Assembly (NCBI RefSeq): GCF_022179465.1 | Contig: NZ_BPQV01000003.1 | Coordinates: 248,001 to 312,000 of the forward strand | DNA from: Methylobacterium organophilum | GTDB lineage: Bacteria; Pseudomonadota; Alphaproteobacteria; Rhizobiales; Beijerinckiaceae | Length of the DNA: 64,000 nt | Reading direction: 5' to 3' | Part shown: in pieces, positions 48,676 through 57,425 of the stretch | Layout: each line of letters starts with the position of its first letter | How positions within the stretch are numbered: the stretch's first letter is position 1 | Made by a program: the position numbers and the translations under genes | Notes under the pieces: model-generated | Database searches by the model: none | What the model was told of the DNA's origin: nothing | Seen by the model: the letters and a program-made list of their open reading frames with translations, nothing else

Positions 48676-49716
48676 GTGAACACCGCCGCCTCCTCCCTCG
48701 CCGCCCCGGGCCGGCGCCTCGCCCTGCCCGCGCCGCCCCTGCGCGCCGCCGGCCTCGCCGCCCTGCTCGCCGTCGCCGCCGTCGCGGTGCCGCTCCTCGC
48801 CACCGATTACTGGTACAACGCCATCCTGATCCCGTTCCTGATCATGGCGCTGGCCGGGCTCGGGCTGAACCTGACCATGGGCTATGCCGGCCAGGCTTCC
48901 CTCGGCACCGGCGCCTTCATGGCGGTGGGGGCCTACGCCACCTACAACCTGCTGCTGCGCCTGCCCGCATTGCCCCTGCCGGCGAGCCTCGCCCTCGGGG
49001 CGCTGATCACCGGCGCCGTCGGCCTCGTGGTCGGCCTGCCGTCCCTGCGCATCAAGGGCTTCTACCTCGTCGCGACGACGCTCGCCGCGCAGTTCCTGCT
49101 CGAATGGGTCTTCACCCAGGTCGGCTGGTTCTCGAACTACGCCACCTCGAGCGCCATCTCCGCCCCCCGCCTCGCCCTGTTCGGCCACGACCTGTCGAGC
49201 CCGGCCGGCCGCTACGGCCTGACGCTCGCGAGCGTCGTGGTGACGACGCTGATCGCGGGCAAGCTGGTGCGCAGCCAGACCGGCCGGAACTGGAAGGCCG
49301 TGCGCGACATGGAGACCGCCGCGGCGGTGATCGGCGTACCGGTGGCCCGCGCCAAGCTCTCCGCCTTCTTCGCCGGGGCCGCCGTGTGCGGGCTCTCGGG
49401 CGCGCTCTGGGCCTTCGCCTATCTCGGCACGGTCGATGCCCGCAGCTTCGACCTCGACCGCTCCTTCCAGGCGATGTTCATCATCATCATCGGCGGGCTC
49501 GGCAGCCTCTCGGGCAGCTTCATCGGCGCGGCCTTCATCGTGCTCACCCCGATCCTGCTGACCCATCTCTCCGGCGCCCTGCTCGGCAGCGCGCTCGACG
49601 GCGGCCAGATCTCGAACCTGCAGCGGATCATCTTCGGCGCGCTGATCATCGGCTTCCTGATCAAGGAGCCCAACGGCCTCGCCGCCCTCCTCGGCCGCCT
49701 GCGCCCCGGCCGCTGA
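48676..49716 (+). CDS. Branched-chain-type ABC transporter permease (LivM-like), cassette 2
   Basis: A 346-residue permease with GTG start six bp after the LivH-like stop. Shares with cassette 1 the blocks [44 protein letters not shown] and VRDMETAAAVIGVPVARAKLSAFF. Forms the membrane channel with the LivH-like partner. Confidence 0.92.
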   Translation: MNTAASSLAAPGRRLALPAPPLRAAGLAALLAVAAVAVPLLATDYWYNAILIPFLIMALAGLGLNLTMGYAGQASLGTGAFMAVGAYATYNLLLRLPALPLPASLALGALITGAVGLVVGLPSLRIKGFYLVATTLAAQFLLEWVFTQVGWFSNYATSSAISAPRLALFGHDLSSPAGRYGLTLASVVVTTLIAGKLVRSQTGRNWKAVRDMETAAAVIGVPVARAKLSAFFAGAAVCGLSGALWAFAYLGTVDARSFDLDRSFQAMFIIIIGGLGSLSGSFIGAAFIVLTPILLTHLSGALLGSALDGGQISNLQRIIFGALIIGFLIKEPNGLAALLGRLRPGR

Positions 49717-49752
49717 CCCCTTCTCTTCACATTGCCTTCCCGGAGACCAACC

Positions 49753-51111
49753 ATGCCCCGCCTCACGCGTGCCCTGCGCGCCGCCCTCCTCGCCACCGCT
49801 TTGGCCGCCCCCTTCGCGGCGGCGCCCGCCTCAGCGCAGGACAAGGGGCGCCAGTACTTCCCCCTGGCCACCTTCCGGGTCGGCGCCTACGCCTCCTCCG
49901 GCATCCCGAGCTGGGCCGGCGTCATCGACTATTTCCGCTACATCAACGAGGTCGAGGGCGGCATCAACGGCGTGAAGCTGGTCTGGGACGAGTGCGAGAC
50001 CGAATGGGCGGTCGAGAAGGGCGTCGAGTGCTACGAGCGGGTCAAGGGCGGCAAGGACGGCTCGCCGGTGCCGATCTTCCTGCCGCATGGCGACCCGGTC
50101 TCGAAGGCGCTCACCGAGAAGTCGGTGGCCGACAGGATCCCCCTCGTCACCACCGGCTACGGCCGCACCGAGGCCATCGACGGCCGCGTCTTCCCCTACA
50201 GCTTCACGGTGCTGTTCAGCTTCTGGAGCGAGGCCTCCTCCGCGATCAACTACATCGCCGAACAGGTCGGCGGGAAGGACAAGCTCAAGGGCCTCAAGAT
50301 CGCGACCGTCTATCACGACAGCCCCTACGGCAAGGAGACCCAGGTCCCCCTCGCCCTGCTCGCCAAAACCTACGGCTTCGAGGACATCCAGATCCCGGTG
50401 CCGCATCCGGGCAACGACCAGTCGGCGCAATGGGCGCGCATCCGCCAGATCAAGCCGGACTGGGTCTTCCTGCGCGGCTGGGGCGTGATGACCCCGGTGG
50501 CGATCAAGACCGCGGCCAAGACGGGCTTCCCCGTCGACCGCATCATCGGCGGCATCTGGTCGGGCTCGGAGGAGGACGTGCGCCCGGCGGGCAGCGTCGC
50601 CAAGGGCTACCGCACGATCACGCCCTTCCCCGCCGGCCAGGACTTCGAGATCCTGAAGAAGATCAAGGCCGAGATCGTCGACAAGGGCAAGAGCGACCTC
50701 AAGGATCCGAAGAGCTTCGGCTCGGTCTACTACAATTCCGGGCTGATCGAGGCGATCATCTCCGTCGAGGCGATCCGCACCGCGCAAGCCCGCTTCGGCC
50801 ACCGCCCGATCAACGGCGAGGAAGGCCAGTGGGGCCTGGAGCACCTCGTGCTCGACGAGGCCCGCCTGAAGCAGATCGGCGCCGACGGCCTGGTGCAGCC
50901 CCTGCGCCTCTCGGCGAAGGACCACGAGGGTGGCGGCGCCGGCAAGATCCTGCAATGGGACGGCGCCCAGTGGGCCATCGCCAGCAACGGCTGGGTGAAG
51001 GCCGACCGCGACTTGCTCCTGCCGCTGATCTACGAGCGGGCCGCGGCCTACGCCAAGGAGAAGGGCATCACGCCCCGCACCACCGACTCCGCCGACGCCG
51101 GCGCGAAGTGA
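49753..51111 (+). CDS. Branched-chain-type periplasmic substrate-binding protein, cassette 2
   Basis: A 452-residue paralogue of the protein at 41562-42911. Signal peptide MPRLTRALRAALLATALAAP followed by AAAPASAQDKG; then FPLATFRVGAYASSGIPSWAGVIDYFRYIN. It shares GINGVKLVWDE, VFPYSFTVLF, YHDSPYGKET and LRGWGVMTPVAIKTA with cassette 1, but pocket regions differ, so the two probably bind related but different ligands. ATG at 49753; a TTG at 49732 is less likely. Confidence 0.9.
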   Translation: MPRLTRALRAALLATALAAPFAAAPASAQDKGRQYFPLATFRVGAYASSGIPSWAGVIDYFRYINEVEGGINGVKLVWDECETEWAVEKGVECYERVKGGKDGSPVPIFLPHGDPVSKALTEKSVADRIPLVTTGYGRTEAIDGRVFPYSFTVLFSFWSEASSAINYIAEQVGGKDKLKGLKIATVYHDSPYGKETQVPLALLAKTYGFEDIQIPVPHPGNDQSAQWARIRQIKPDWVFLRGWGVMTPVAIKTAAKTGFPVDRIIGGIWSGSEEDVRPAGSVAKGYRTITPFPAGQDFEILKKIKAEIVDKGKSDLKDPKSFGSVYYNSGLIEAIISVEAIRTAQARFGHRPINGEEGQWGLEHLVLDEARLKQIGADGLVQPLRLSAKDHEGGGAGKILQWDGAQWAIASNGWVKADRDLLLPLIYERAAAYAKEKGITPRTTDSADAGAK

Positions 51112-51121
51112 GGGCGGCCGC

Positions 51122-51907
51122 ATGAGCACGCCCCTCCCCTCCGCGGCCTTCCTGGAGGTGCAGGCCATCGAGGCGGTCTACGGCGCCTCGATCCTGGCCC
51201 TGCGCGACGTGTCCCTCGCCGTGGCGCGGGGCGAGATCGTCGCCCTGCTCGGCCCCAACGGGGCCGGCAAGACCACGACCCTCCGGGCGATCTCGAACTT
51301 GCTCGGGGCCCAGCGCGGCGCCCTGCGCCGGGGGGCGATCCGCTGGCAGGGGGCGCCCACGGCGCCCCTCGATCCGGCCGATCTCGTCCGGCGCGGCGTC
51401 GTGCAGGTGCTGGAGGGCCGCCACGTCTTCGGGCAGCTCACCGTGGAGGAGAACCTGCTCACCGGCGGCTACCTGCGCCGGCCGAGCCGCCGGCAGCTCG
51501 CCGAGGATCTGGAGCGGGTCTATGCTTGGTTCCCGCGCCTGAAGGCGCGGCGCCACGCCAAGGCCGGCCTCACCTCCGGCGGCGAGCAGCAGATGGTCGC
51601 GATCGGCCGCGCCCTGATGACCCGTCCGACCCTGGTGCTCCTCGACGAGCCCTCGATGGGGCTCGCCCCGATCGTCGTCGCCGAGATCTTCTCCATCATC
51701 GCCCGGCTCAACCGCGAGGAGGGGGTGAGCTTCCTCGTCGCCGAGCAGAGCGCCAACCTCGTCCTCGACCACGCCGACCGCGCCTACGTGCTGGAGAGCG
51801 GGCGCATCGTCGCCTCGGGCTCGGCGGCCGAGCTCGCCGCGAGCGGCCGGCTCGCCTCCCTCTATCTCGGCGGCGCCGAGTCCCCGGATGCCGCGACGCG
51901 GCACTGA
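51122..51907 (+). CDS. Branched-chain-type ABC transporter ATPase (LivF-like), cassette 2
   Basis: A 261-residue ATPase with Walker A LLGPNGAGKTTTLRAIS, signature TSGGEQQMVAIGRALM, Walker [14 protein letters not shown] and FLVAEQSAN in the H-loop region. Completes cassette 2; the truncated flavin oxygenase gene follows 30 bp downstream in the same operon. Confidence 0.92.
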   Translation: MSTPLPSAAFLEVQAIEAVYGASILALRDVSLAVARGEIVALLGPNGAGKTTTLRAISNLLGAQRGALRRGAIRWQGAPTAPLDPADLVRRGVVQVLEGRHVFGQLTVEENLLTGGYLRRPSRRQLAEDLERVYAWFPRLKARRHAKAGLTSGGEQQMVAIGRALMTRPTLVLLDEPSMGLAPIVVAEIFSIIARLNREEGVSFLVAEQSANLVLDHADRAYVLESGRIVASGSAAELAASGRLASLYLGGAESPDAATRH

Positions 51908-51936
51908 TCCCCGATCGAGCCAGGAACAGAGCCACG

Positions 51937-53010
51937 ATGAGCCAGTCCGCATCCCCGTCCCCGGCCGCCTGGGGCGAGGCCCCGAGCCCGCGCTACGCCG
52001 CGCTCGCCGCCCGCTTCCGCCCGGTCTTCGCCCGCATCCGCGAGGGCGCCGTCGCCCGCGAGCAGGAGCGCCACCTGCCCCACGAGGCGGTGGGCTGGCT
52101 GCGCGAGGCCCGCTTCGGCGCCCTGCGGGTGCCGGAGGCCGAGGGCGGCTTCGGGGCGAGCCTGCCCGACCTGTTCGAGCTCCTCGCCGAGCTCGCCGAG
52201 GCCGATTCCAACCTGCCCCAGGCCCTGCGCAACCATTTCGGCTTCGCCGAGGACACGGTCGGCAGCCCGCAGGATCCGCGCCGGGCGCATTGGGTCGCGC
52301 GGCTCGCCGCGGGCGACCTCTTCGGCGGCGCCTGGTCCGAGACGGGCGCGGCGGCGGTCGGCCGCTTCGAGACCCGCATCCATCGCCTCGGCGAGGGCTG
52401 GGGGCTGACCGGGCGCAAATACTACACGACGGGCTCGCTCTTCGCCGACTGGATCGACGTCGTCGGCACCGGCGAGGCGGGGGAGGAGACCTCGGTGGTG
52501 GTGCCGGCCCGCGGGCCGGGGGTCGAGGTGATCGACGATTGGGACGGCTTCGGCCAGCGGCTCACCGCCAGCGGCACGGCCCTGTTCGAGAACGCGCCGG
52601 CCGTGGGCGAACCGCTGCCGACGGCCATCCGCTTCGCCTACGGCCCGGGCTTCTTCCAGGCGGTGCATCTCGCCACCCTGACCGGCATCGCCCGGGCCGC
52701 GGCGGGCGAGGTGGCGCAGGCCGTGAGGCGTCGCGAGCGCACCTATTCCCACGCCTCGGGGCCCCGCGCGAGCGCCGACCCGCAGATCTTGCAGGTGGTG
52801 GGCCGCGCCCACAGCCTCGCCTACGCCGCCGGCGCCCTCAACCGGCACGCCGCCTGTAATTCCTCAACGAAGTTTGTCCTGATTTCGGGGGCCGCCCGAG
52901 GGACCTCCTCAATCGAATTTAACTCGACTCTCTTAGAACATTGCCCTTGCGTGCTGCTGCTCTCAAAGAACTTTGACTTTGATGACAATCGGCCTCTGCA
53001 GCCCTCCTAG
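51937..53010 (+). pseudogene. DszC/SfnB-type acyl-CoA-dehydrogenase-fold flavoprotein, truncated by an island
   Basis: The first ~307 residues match flavin monooxygenases with the acyl-CoA-dehydrogenase fold (DszC/SfnB group): LREARFGALRVPEAEGGFG, DSNLPQALRNHFGFAED, WSETGAAAVGRF, LTGRKYYTTGSLFADW and FGQRLTASGTALFENA. These enzymes oxidise organosulfur substrates with FMNH2. Homology stops near residue 307 (52,855), where about 90 C-terminal residues should follow. The frame runs on to 53010 as an unrelated tail (SSTKFVLISGAARG...). The break coincides with a repeat found twice more in the island, so an insertion removed the C-terminal helical domain. It would have acted with the NtaA/DszA-type enzyme. 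Confidence 0.85.
52863..52886 (+). repeat. Short repeat at island left boundary
   Basis: Core TCAACGAAGTTTGTCCTGAT, recurring with changes near 53503 and 57816. A weaker second match (CTCAATCGAATTT) follows at about 52909. It begins about eight bases after the point where flavoprotein homology ends. Confidence 0.6.
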
Positions 53011-53991
53011 TCGCGCGCTCATGCGTTCGGCACGATAGCACAACGTAGGGCTCTCCTGCGCTCCGATGAGGGGCGGAGCTTGGGGAGTTGGCGGGCTCCC
53101 ATGAGGCTGCACTCACGCCAGCGTAAGGCCATCTGAGTGCAAGGGGACGCCAGGGACGGATTGCGGCACCCAGGGCGACCGGTTTCGACACCGCCACGGC
53201 CCGAACTTGCTCGCTGCGCCGGATCGATCGGGGCCTCGACATCTCCCGACGAGCTGGGTCGGCTTCAACCACAACGTCGAACCTTGTCGCGCATCCGCGG
53301 CGGGACCGCAGGCTCCGCGACGTCGTCCGGGACGCGGCCCCATGACAATTCGTTCGCACTTCGCCGGCCTGGTTGAGCAACCCAACCGCCGGGATGGGGG
53401 CCGCGCAAGAATGATCGGAGAAGCCGGGCGTGCCCCCCACCCTCCGGCGGGATAAATTCTCTAGAAAGCCTGTCCTGATTTTGGCGTGCGCTGAAGGCGC
53501 GCTCTCAACAAAGTTTGTCTCGATTGCCAGAGAAGGCTGAACTTCGTGGGGTTTGTCGCGATCAGGCCAGCGCGTCGCGGCTGCACGGAGGGCGTGAACG
53601 GGGCCTTCCGAACGCCTCTGGCAGCCCCCGTCTGGCCCGCCTCCGGTGACGGACGGGATGCGCTGGGTCGAACGCGCCTCCACGAGCGTCCGCGAGCCCA
53701 GGAGCCAGGCGCGGAAGCGATCTGTCGGCCGCGCTCGGTCGGGACAGGAGCCGTGACTGACCCCGCTTCACGAACCCGAAAAGGCCGTCGTGCCTGCGCC
53801 TGCGGGGGCGGGAACCGGAACTGGGGCCAGAATCGACCGGCGGGCGGGATCGACTTCGGGTGAAGCTGCCATCCCGATGGCTCTCGCGGGCCCGCCCTAT
53901 CGGTCCGCCCCACTTTGCTTTCGGCAAGGCTGCAAGGACAATGCCGACGTGGCGGATTCGCGACGGCCGGAGCCGCAGAGGAAGACAGCAC
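53011..53991. other. Island left flank, no gene seen
   Basis: About 980 bp with no recognisable gene. Frames of 80-280 residues on both strands are Arg/Pro/Ser-rich and include translated repeat sequence. It contains the longer repeat copy at 53464-53560. Confidence 0.6.
53464..53560 (+). repeat. 85-bp island repeat, copy 1
   Basis: Aligns without gaps to 57778-57862, about three quarters identical by eye; shared strings include GAAAGC, CTGAAGG/CCGAAGG and CGCTCTCAACA. Each copy holds TGTC-starting subunits: here at 53471, 53516 and 53554 (spacing 45 and 38). Regularly spaced subunits resemble transposase-binding sites at element ends; identity unknown. Confidence 0.65.
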
Positions 53992-55404
53992 GTGCGCGTA
54001 CAACCTCTTGACCTGACGACCGACGGTGACCCGCACCCGATCAAGAGGCTTGCCCGCCTTGCGCTGCCCGAACCGCTCCGTGAGGCGGATGTCGCAGAGG
54101 ATTTCGACCGTTGGATACGCGACAACGTCCCGAGCGAGAGGGACCGGATCGGCATGTTCGACCGGTTCGGAACACCGCCGCTGACGCAGCGCGAGCACGC
54201 CTTGTTCACGCTGCTGTCGATCCTGGCGATCGAGCACGGCGCCTGGCCGCTGGAAGAAGGATGCGGTCGGGCAATCCGGTGCCTGGAGGAGATCCAACGC
54301 CACTGGGCGCCCTCCGACCCAGTATCCTCATACCTTCGAGGGAAGGCCGCCGCGTTCGTCGCCCAAGGCTTTCGATGCGCGCGCGGCGAACCCGGGCGCC
54401 TGTTGTCGTTCCTGAACGGCGCGCCGCTCCGGGTCTGCGGGGACGGTACGGCGGCGCTGGCCTTCGGCGTGACCGCGCCGGTCAGCGACCTCATCTTCGA
54501 TTTCAGGGACGACGCCTTTGCGCTCCACAGCCTGCGTTCCATGGTCGAAGGCGACCGAACCGCGTTCGACGCCGCCGTCCTCGCTCAAGCGGAAATCCTT
54601 GCTCCCGCGATCGAACGGGGGGTAGCCCGCCTCTTCGAGCGCTGCGCACCGCCCCCGGGAGACTACCTCGCCGCCTTCCGGGACGTTCTGTCCGACGAGA
54701 GGTGGCTCCCAACGCTGCTCGGGAAGCTTGAGGGCCGTGCCGACCTGCGGGACAGGGTTGGCGGCATGCCAGCCGCTGCGGAATGGCTGCGGGCCATCGC
54801 CGGCGCACGCGCCTGGAAAGCCAACGACATCCGGCGTCTCGTTCGGCTCGAACCGCTCTTCGAGGACGATCCAGAGGCCTTCATGGCGGCAATCGTCTCG
54901 GGTGTCCGCGCCTTGGAGGGCTCGGAGCCGGCAAGCGCGGTGTTCGCTGCCTTGAGCCTCCTGCACCTCGCGCGCCGGCGTCGCGCGGTCCGCTCGGAGT
55001 TGGCCGACGCCGAGCGAGAGGAGGCCTTCGTCTTGGCGCTACGGGATCTTCCGTCAGGGGAAATGATCGTCCGTTTGCACGCCCAGCTTGCCGACCTGCC
55101 CATGGATATCCCAGGCGCCCGCGCCGTGTGGCGCCATTTGGGCAACGCGGAGAAGGGCCTGTGGCAGTGGCGGATCCGAGCGGTCGTCGGCGACGACCGA
55201 GCCCTGCGGCGCGGCTTGGCCGAGTTCCTTCTCGCCTGGATGTCGCAGGACGTCTACCGCGACGTCGAGCGCCTGGTCGTCGATCTCTTGCCGCCCGCGC
55301 AGGAACTGGACGTCCTCCGCACGCTGGCCCAATCGTGCGACCGGCTCACCTCGCTGCGCGCGGGTTGCCTCGCCCGAGAGATGACCTTCGGCCTGCCGGA
55401 CTGA
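53992..55404 (+). CDS. Unknown island protein, 470 aa, mostly helical
   Basis: Family not recognised. A 470-residue soluble protein, rich in Leu, Ala, Arg and Asp, predicted all-helical with no membrane segment or signal. GTG at 53992 follows AGAGGAAGA at good spacing; ATGs at 53860 and 53941 extend the frame by 44 and 17 residues. The region FRDDAFALHSLRSMVEGDRTAFD and the second half with repeated LRDLPSGEM/RLHAQLADLP-type helices look like alpha-solenoid units. It is convergent with the nuclease-like gene, six bp apart. Context suggests an accessory or defence role; no function can be assigned. Confidence 0.7.
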   Translation: MRVQPLDLTTDGDPHPIKRLARLALPEPLREADVAEDFDRWIRDNVPSERDRIGMFDRFGTPPLTQREHALFTLLSILAIEHGAWPLEEGCGRAIRCLEEIQRHWAPSDPVSSYLRGKAAAFVAQGFRCARGEPGRLLSFLNGAPLRVCGDGTAALAFGVTAPVSDLIFDFRDDAFALHSLRSMVEGDRTAFDAAVLAQAEILAPAIERGVARLFERCAPPPGDYLAAFRDVLSDERWLPTLLGKLEGRADLRDRVGGMPAAAEWLRAIAGARAWKANDIRRLVRLEPLFEDDPEAFMAAIVSGVRALEGSEPASAVFAALSLLHLARRRRAVRSELADAEREEAFVLALRDLPSGEMIVRLHAQLADLPMDIPGARAVWRHLGNAEKGLWQWRIRAVVGDDRALRRGLAEFLLAWMSQDVYRDVERLVVDLLPPAQELDVLRTLAQSCDRLTSLRAGCLAREMTFGLPD

Positions 55405-55410
55405 ACGGTC

Positions 55411-56655
55411 TCACCAACCGGGCGCAAACGGGTCGCCCGGACTTCCCGCCTCGTCGCGGCGGTGCGCGGCATGACGCCTGGACGGAAAGGACGAGACCCG
55501 TCCGTCCCCGTACCCCAGGCTGGCGGTCGCATCGATGAAGTCGCGGAGCGCGAGCCTTCCCGTCCGGTCGATGGCGATGATGTCGGCCGCCAAGGGTTGC
55601 CTGCGGTCGTCCGAGAGAGCCTCGGCGGCGGTCTCGGCGTCCGGGAAGAGACGCCCCAACGACAGGTCGCGGCCGGAGGACATGGCGATGCTGACGAACG
55701 ACGCGAAATCCCACCCGGGCGAGCGCTCGCCGCCATAGGCGTCGACCTGCCCGAAGGCCGGCGCCTGACCGTGGGCCCAGACATCGTGGAACACCTCGGT
55801 CGCCGGCATGACGGTCGTGATGAAGGCCCCCTTCCTCGCCCAGGCCGGGTAGAAGAGGTACCAGCCCATCCCGGTCGAGAGGAACGTGTCGAGCTGCCGT
55901 CCCTCGTTCCTCCCGACGTCGGTCAAGCCCGTCGCGGTCGCGTTCTTGGCTTGGAAGAGGACGATCCGGTACATCGGGCGCCCGAGGACGTGCACGCCGG
56001 CGACGACCGCGAGGTCCGCCGCGAGAAGATCCCGGCCCTCCAGCATGGAGGCGGTGCCGAGGTCGAGCGTGTATGTTTCCGGCAGGCCGGCTCCCGCCTC
56101 GTCCATGGCCGGGATCACACGGTGCTCGACCGCGCTTTGGATGTAATGGAGCACCGCTTCCGTCTTGAGCGGCTCGGGCTTGCAGCGTCCGCGACGGAGG
56201 GCGACTTCCAAGCCGTACTGCAGGGCCGTGAACAGAATGGCCTGAACCGGGTCGGCCCAGTATCTGGGCGACATCGCGAGCAGCTGTGCGACGAGATGGT
56301 GCCGCCCTTCCTCCGCGGCTCGATCCGGATCGAACGCTCCCGCCCCGAGGCCGAGCGTCGGGGCAAGTTGACGCCAGCCGACGCCACGCGACGTCACTTC
56401 GCCGGTCGATGCCATCGCTCCCAGGCCTCGCCGGGTGTCCTCGGCCAGGCTCGGCCGGACGCCACCGGCGTACAACCGCTCCAGGGCTGCCAGGAGGACG
56501 CCCCGCTGCCGCGGGCTCAACCTCGCGGGTAGGGATGCGATGCCGGCGAGCTTCCCAAGGGCGACCGTGGTGCGCAGGCGGCCGAATGCCCGGATGACCG
56601 GGTGGTCGGTTTGCCATGCGTCTGATTTGTCCCAGTCGTGGAAATCGGCAGCCAT
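55411..56655 (-). CDS. Unknown island protein with PD-(D/E)xK-like nuclease motif, 414 aa
   Basis: No family recognised. In the 414-residue product, residues 206-237 contain Glu206, Asp214 in AADLAVVAG, and Gln235-Ala-Lys237 at the end of a strand (YRIVLFQAKNA). The order acidic-Asp-strand-(E/Q)-x-K is the core of PD-(D/E)xK restriction-like nucleases, where QxK variants are common. The rest is helical. ATG at 56655 has GAGAGCGA upstream; the frame extends further but is Arg/Gly-rich. Faces the 470-aa gene. Nuclease activity is an inference from motif order. Confidence 0.65.
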   Translation of the reverse strand: MAADFHDWDKSDAWQTDHPVIRAFGRLRTTVALGKLAGIASLPARLSPRQRGVLLAALERLYAGGVRPSLAEDTRRGLGAMASTGEVTSRGVGWRQLAPTLGLGAGAFDPDRAAEEGRHHLVAQLLAMSPRYWADPVQAILFTALQYGLEVALRRGRCKPEPLKTEAVLHYIQSAVEHRVIPAMDEAGAGLPETYTLDLGTASMLEGRDLLAADLAVVAGVHVLGRPMYRIVLFQAKNATATGLTDVGRNEGRQLDTFLSTGMGWYLFYPAWARKGAFITTVMPATEVFHDVWAHGQAPAFGQVDAYGGERSPGWDFASFVSIAMSSGRDLSLGRLFPDAETAAEALSDDRRQPLAADIIAIDRTGRLALRDFIDATASLGYGDGRVSSFPSRRHAAHRRDEAGSPGDPFAPGW

Positions 56656-57152
56656 CGCGTCGCTCTCAGTGAGGCGCGAGGGGATAGCCGACCCGGTCCC
56701 TGCGGGCCAGGGATTGCCGCGCAACTTCCCCGAGGGATGCCCCGAGGCGTCGGCTCCCAAGGGCGGGCATCCCGTCGGTCCGCGGTGACCATCAAGCCCT
56801 GCGCGGGCTCCATGGCGGCGCGCTCGCACGATGGAGTGCGCCCTGTTTGGATAGGTGACGAGCCGGTGCACGTGGCCATCCTCGCCCGGCACTCGACAGC
56901 GAGAGAAGCTCGACGCCGTCCCGTTCGCCGAACCGGGTCACCTCGGCTGGCACATCAGCGTCGCGCAGCTCACCCCTGAAAGTGCGCGCGTGCCGATGCC
57001 GCAACCGGCCGATCGGGCGGTCGTCGCGGAAAGGGCTCATGCCCGCACTCGACCCACCTCATCGGGCGGTGTCAGGCGCCGGCGTCGCCGCCCGGATGCC
57101 CGACCATGCACCCGGCGCACCAGACCGAATTCCTCTCGGCAAGCGAGCCTCG
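56656..57152. other. Intergenic, no gene seen
   Basis: About 500 bp upstream of the nuclease-like gene. Frames here have shadow-like composition. Holds the promoter for the nuclease-like gene; no motif recognised. Confidence 0.5.
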
Positions 57153-57425
57153 CTATGCGCATCCACGGCGCGCCAACTCGCCGCGGTAGCCGCCGGCATA
57201 TTGGCCCTTGCCATCCGGCCTGCAGCGGCTCCGAACATCGCTCCTTCGCTGTGTCGGCAGAAGGCTCCCGGTCGGGGTGCTGACCGACACTCCCAGACGC
57301 CGCTCCATCCCCGCACGCGGGCCCCCTGCCTGTTGCCCACTGGCATTGTACGGGGCACCCCCTTGCGCGAGGGCCGACGCGTAAAGAGCGGCGCTCGCAG
57401 CAGCGGCAAACAGGATCGTTTTCAT
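57153..57425 (-). CDS. Small secreted protein, 90 aa
   Basis: The ATG at 57425 is preceded by a near-perfect GGAGGTGAAT ribosome site. The product begins with a clean signal peptide, MKTILFAAAASAALYASALA, then QGGAPYNASGQQAGGP. Such small exported Gly/Gln/Ser-rich proteins are common in this group. The last third (CRPDGKGQYAGGYRGELARRGCA) reads less naturally, so the end may be frameshifted. Function unknown. Confidence 0.6.
   Translation of the reverse strand: MKTILFAAAASAALYASALAQGGAPYNASGQQAGGPRAGMERRLGVSVSTPTGSLLPTQRRSDVRSRCRPDGKGQYAGGYRGELARRGCA

Noticed and set aside
47590-49566. 658-residue minus-strand frame opposite the cassette 2 permeases
   Set aside because: Repetitive Asp/Glu/Gly/Arg text typical of antisense to hydrophobic membrane proteins; no domain or start signal.
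52919-53683. Minus-strand frame of 254 residues at the island boundary
   Set aside because: Contains translated repeat sequence (ETNFVESAPSAHAKIRTGF) that recurs at 57502-57882, so it is repeat DNA rather than a gene.
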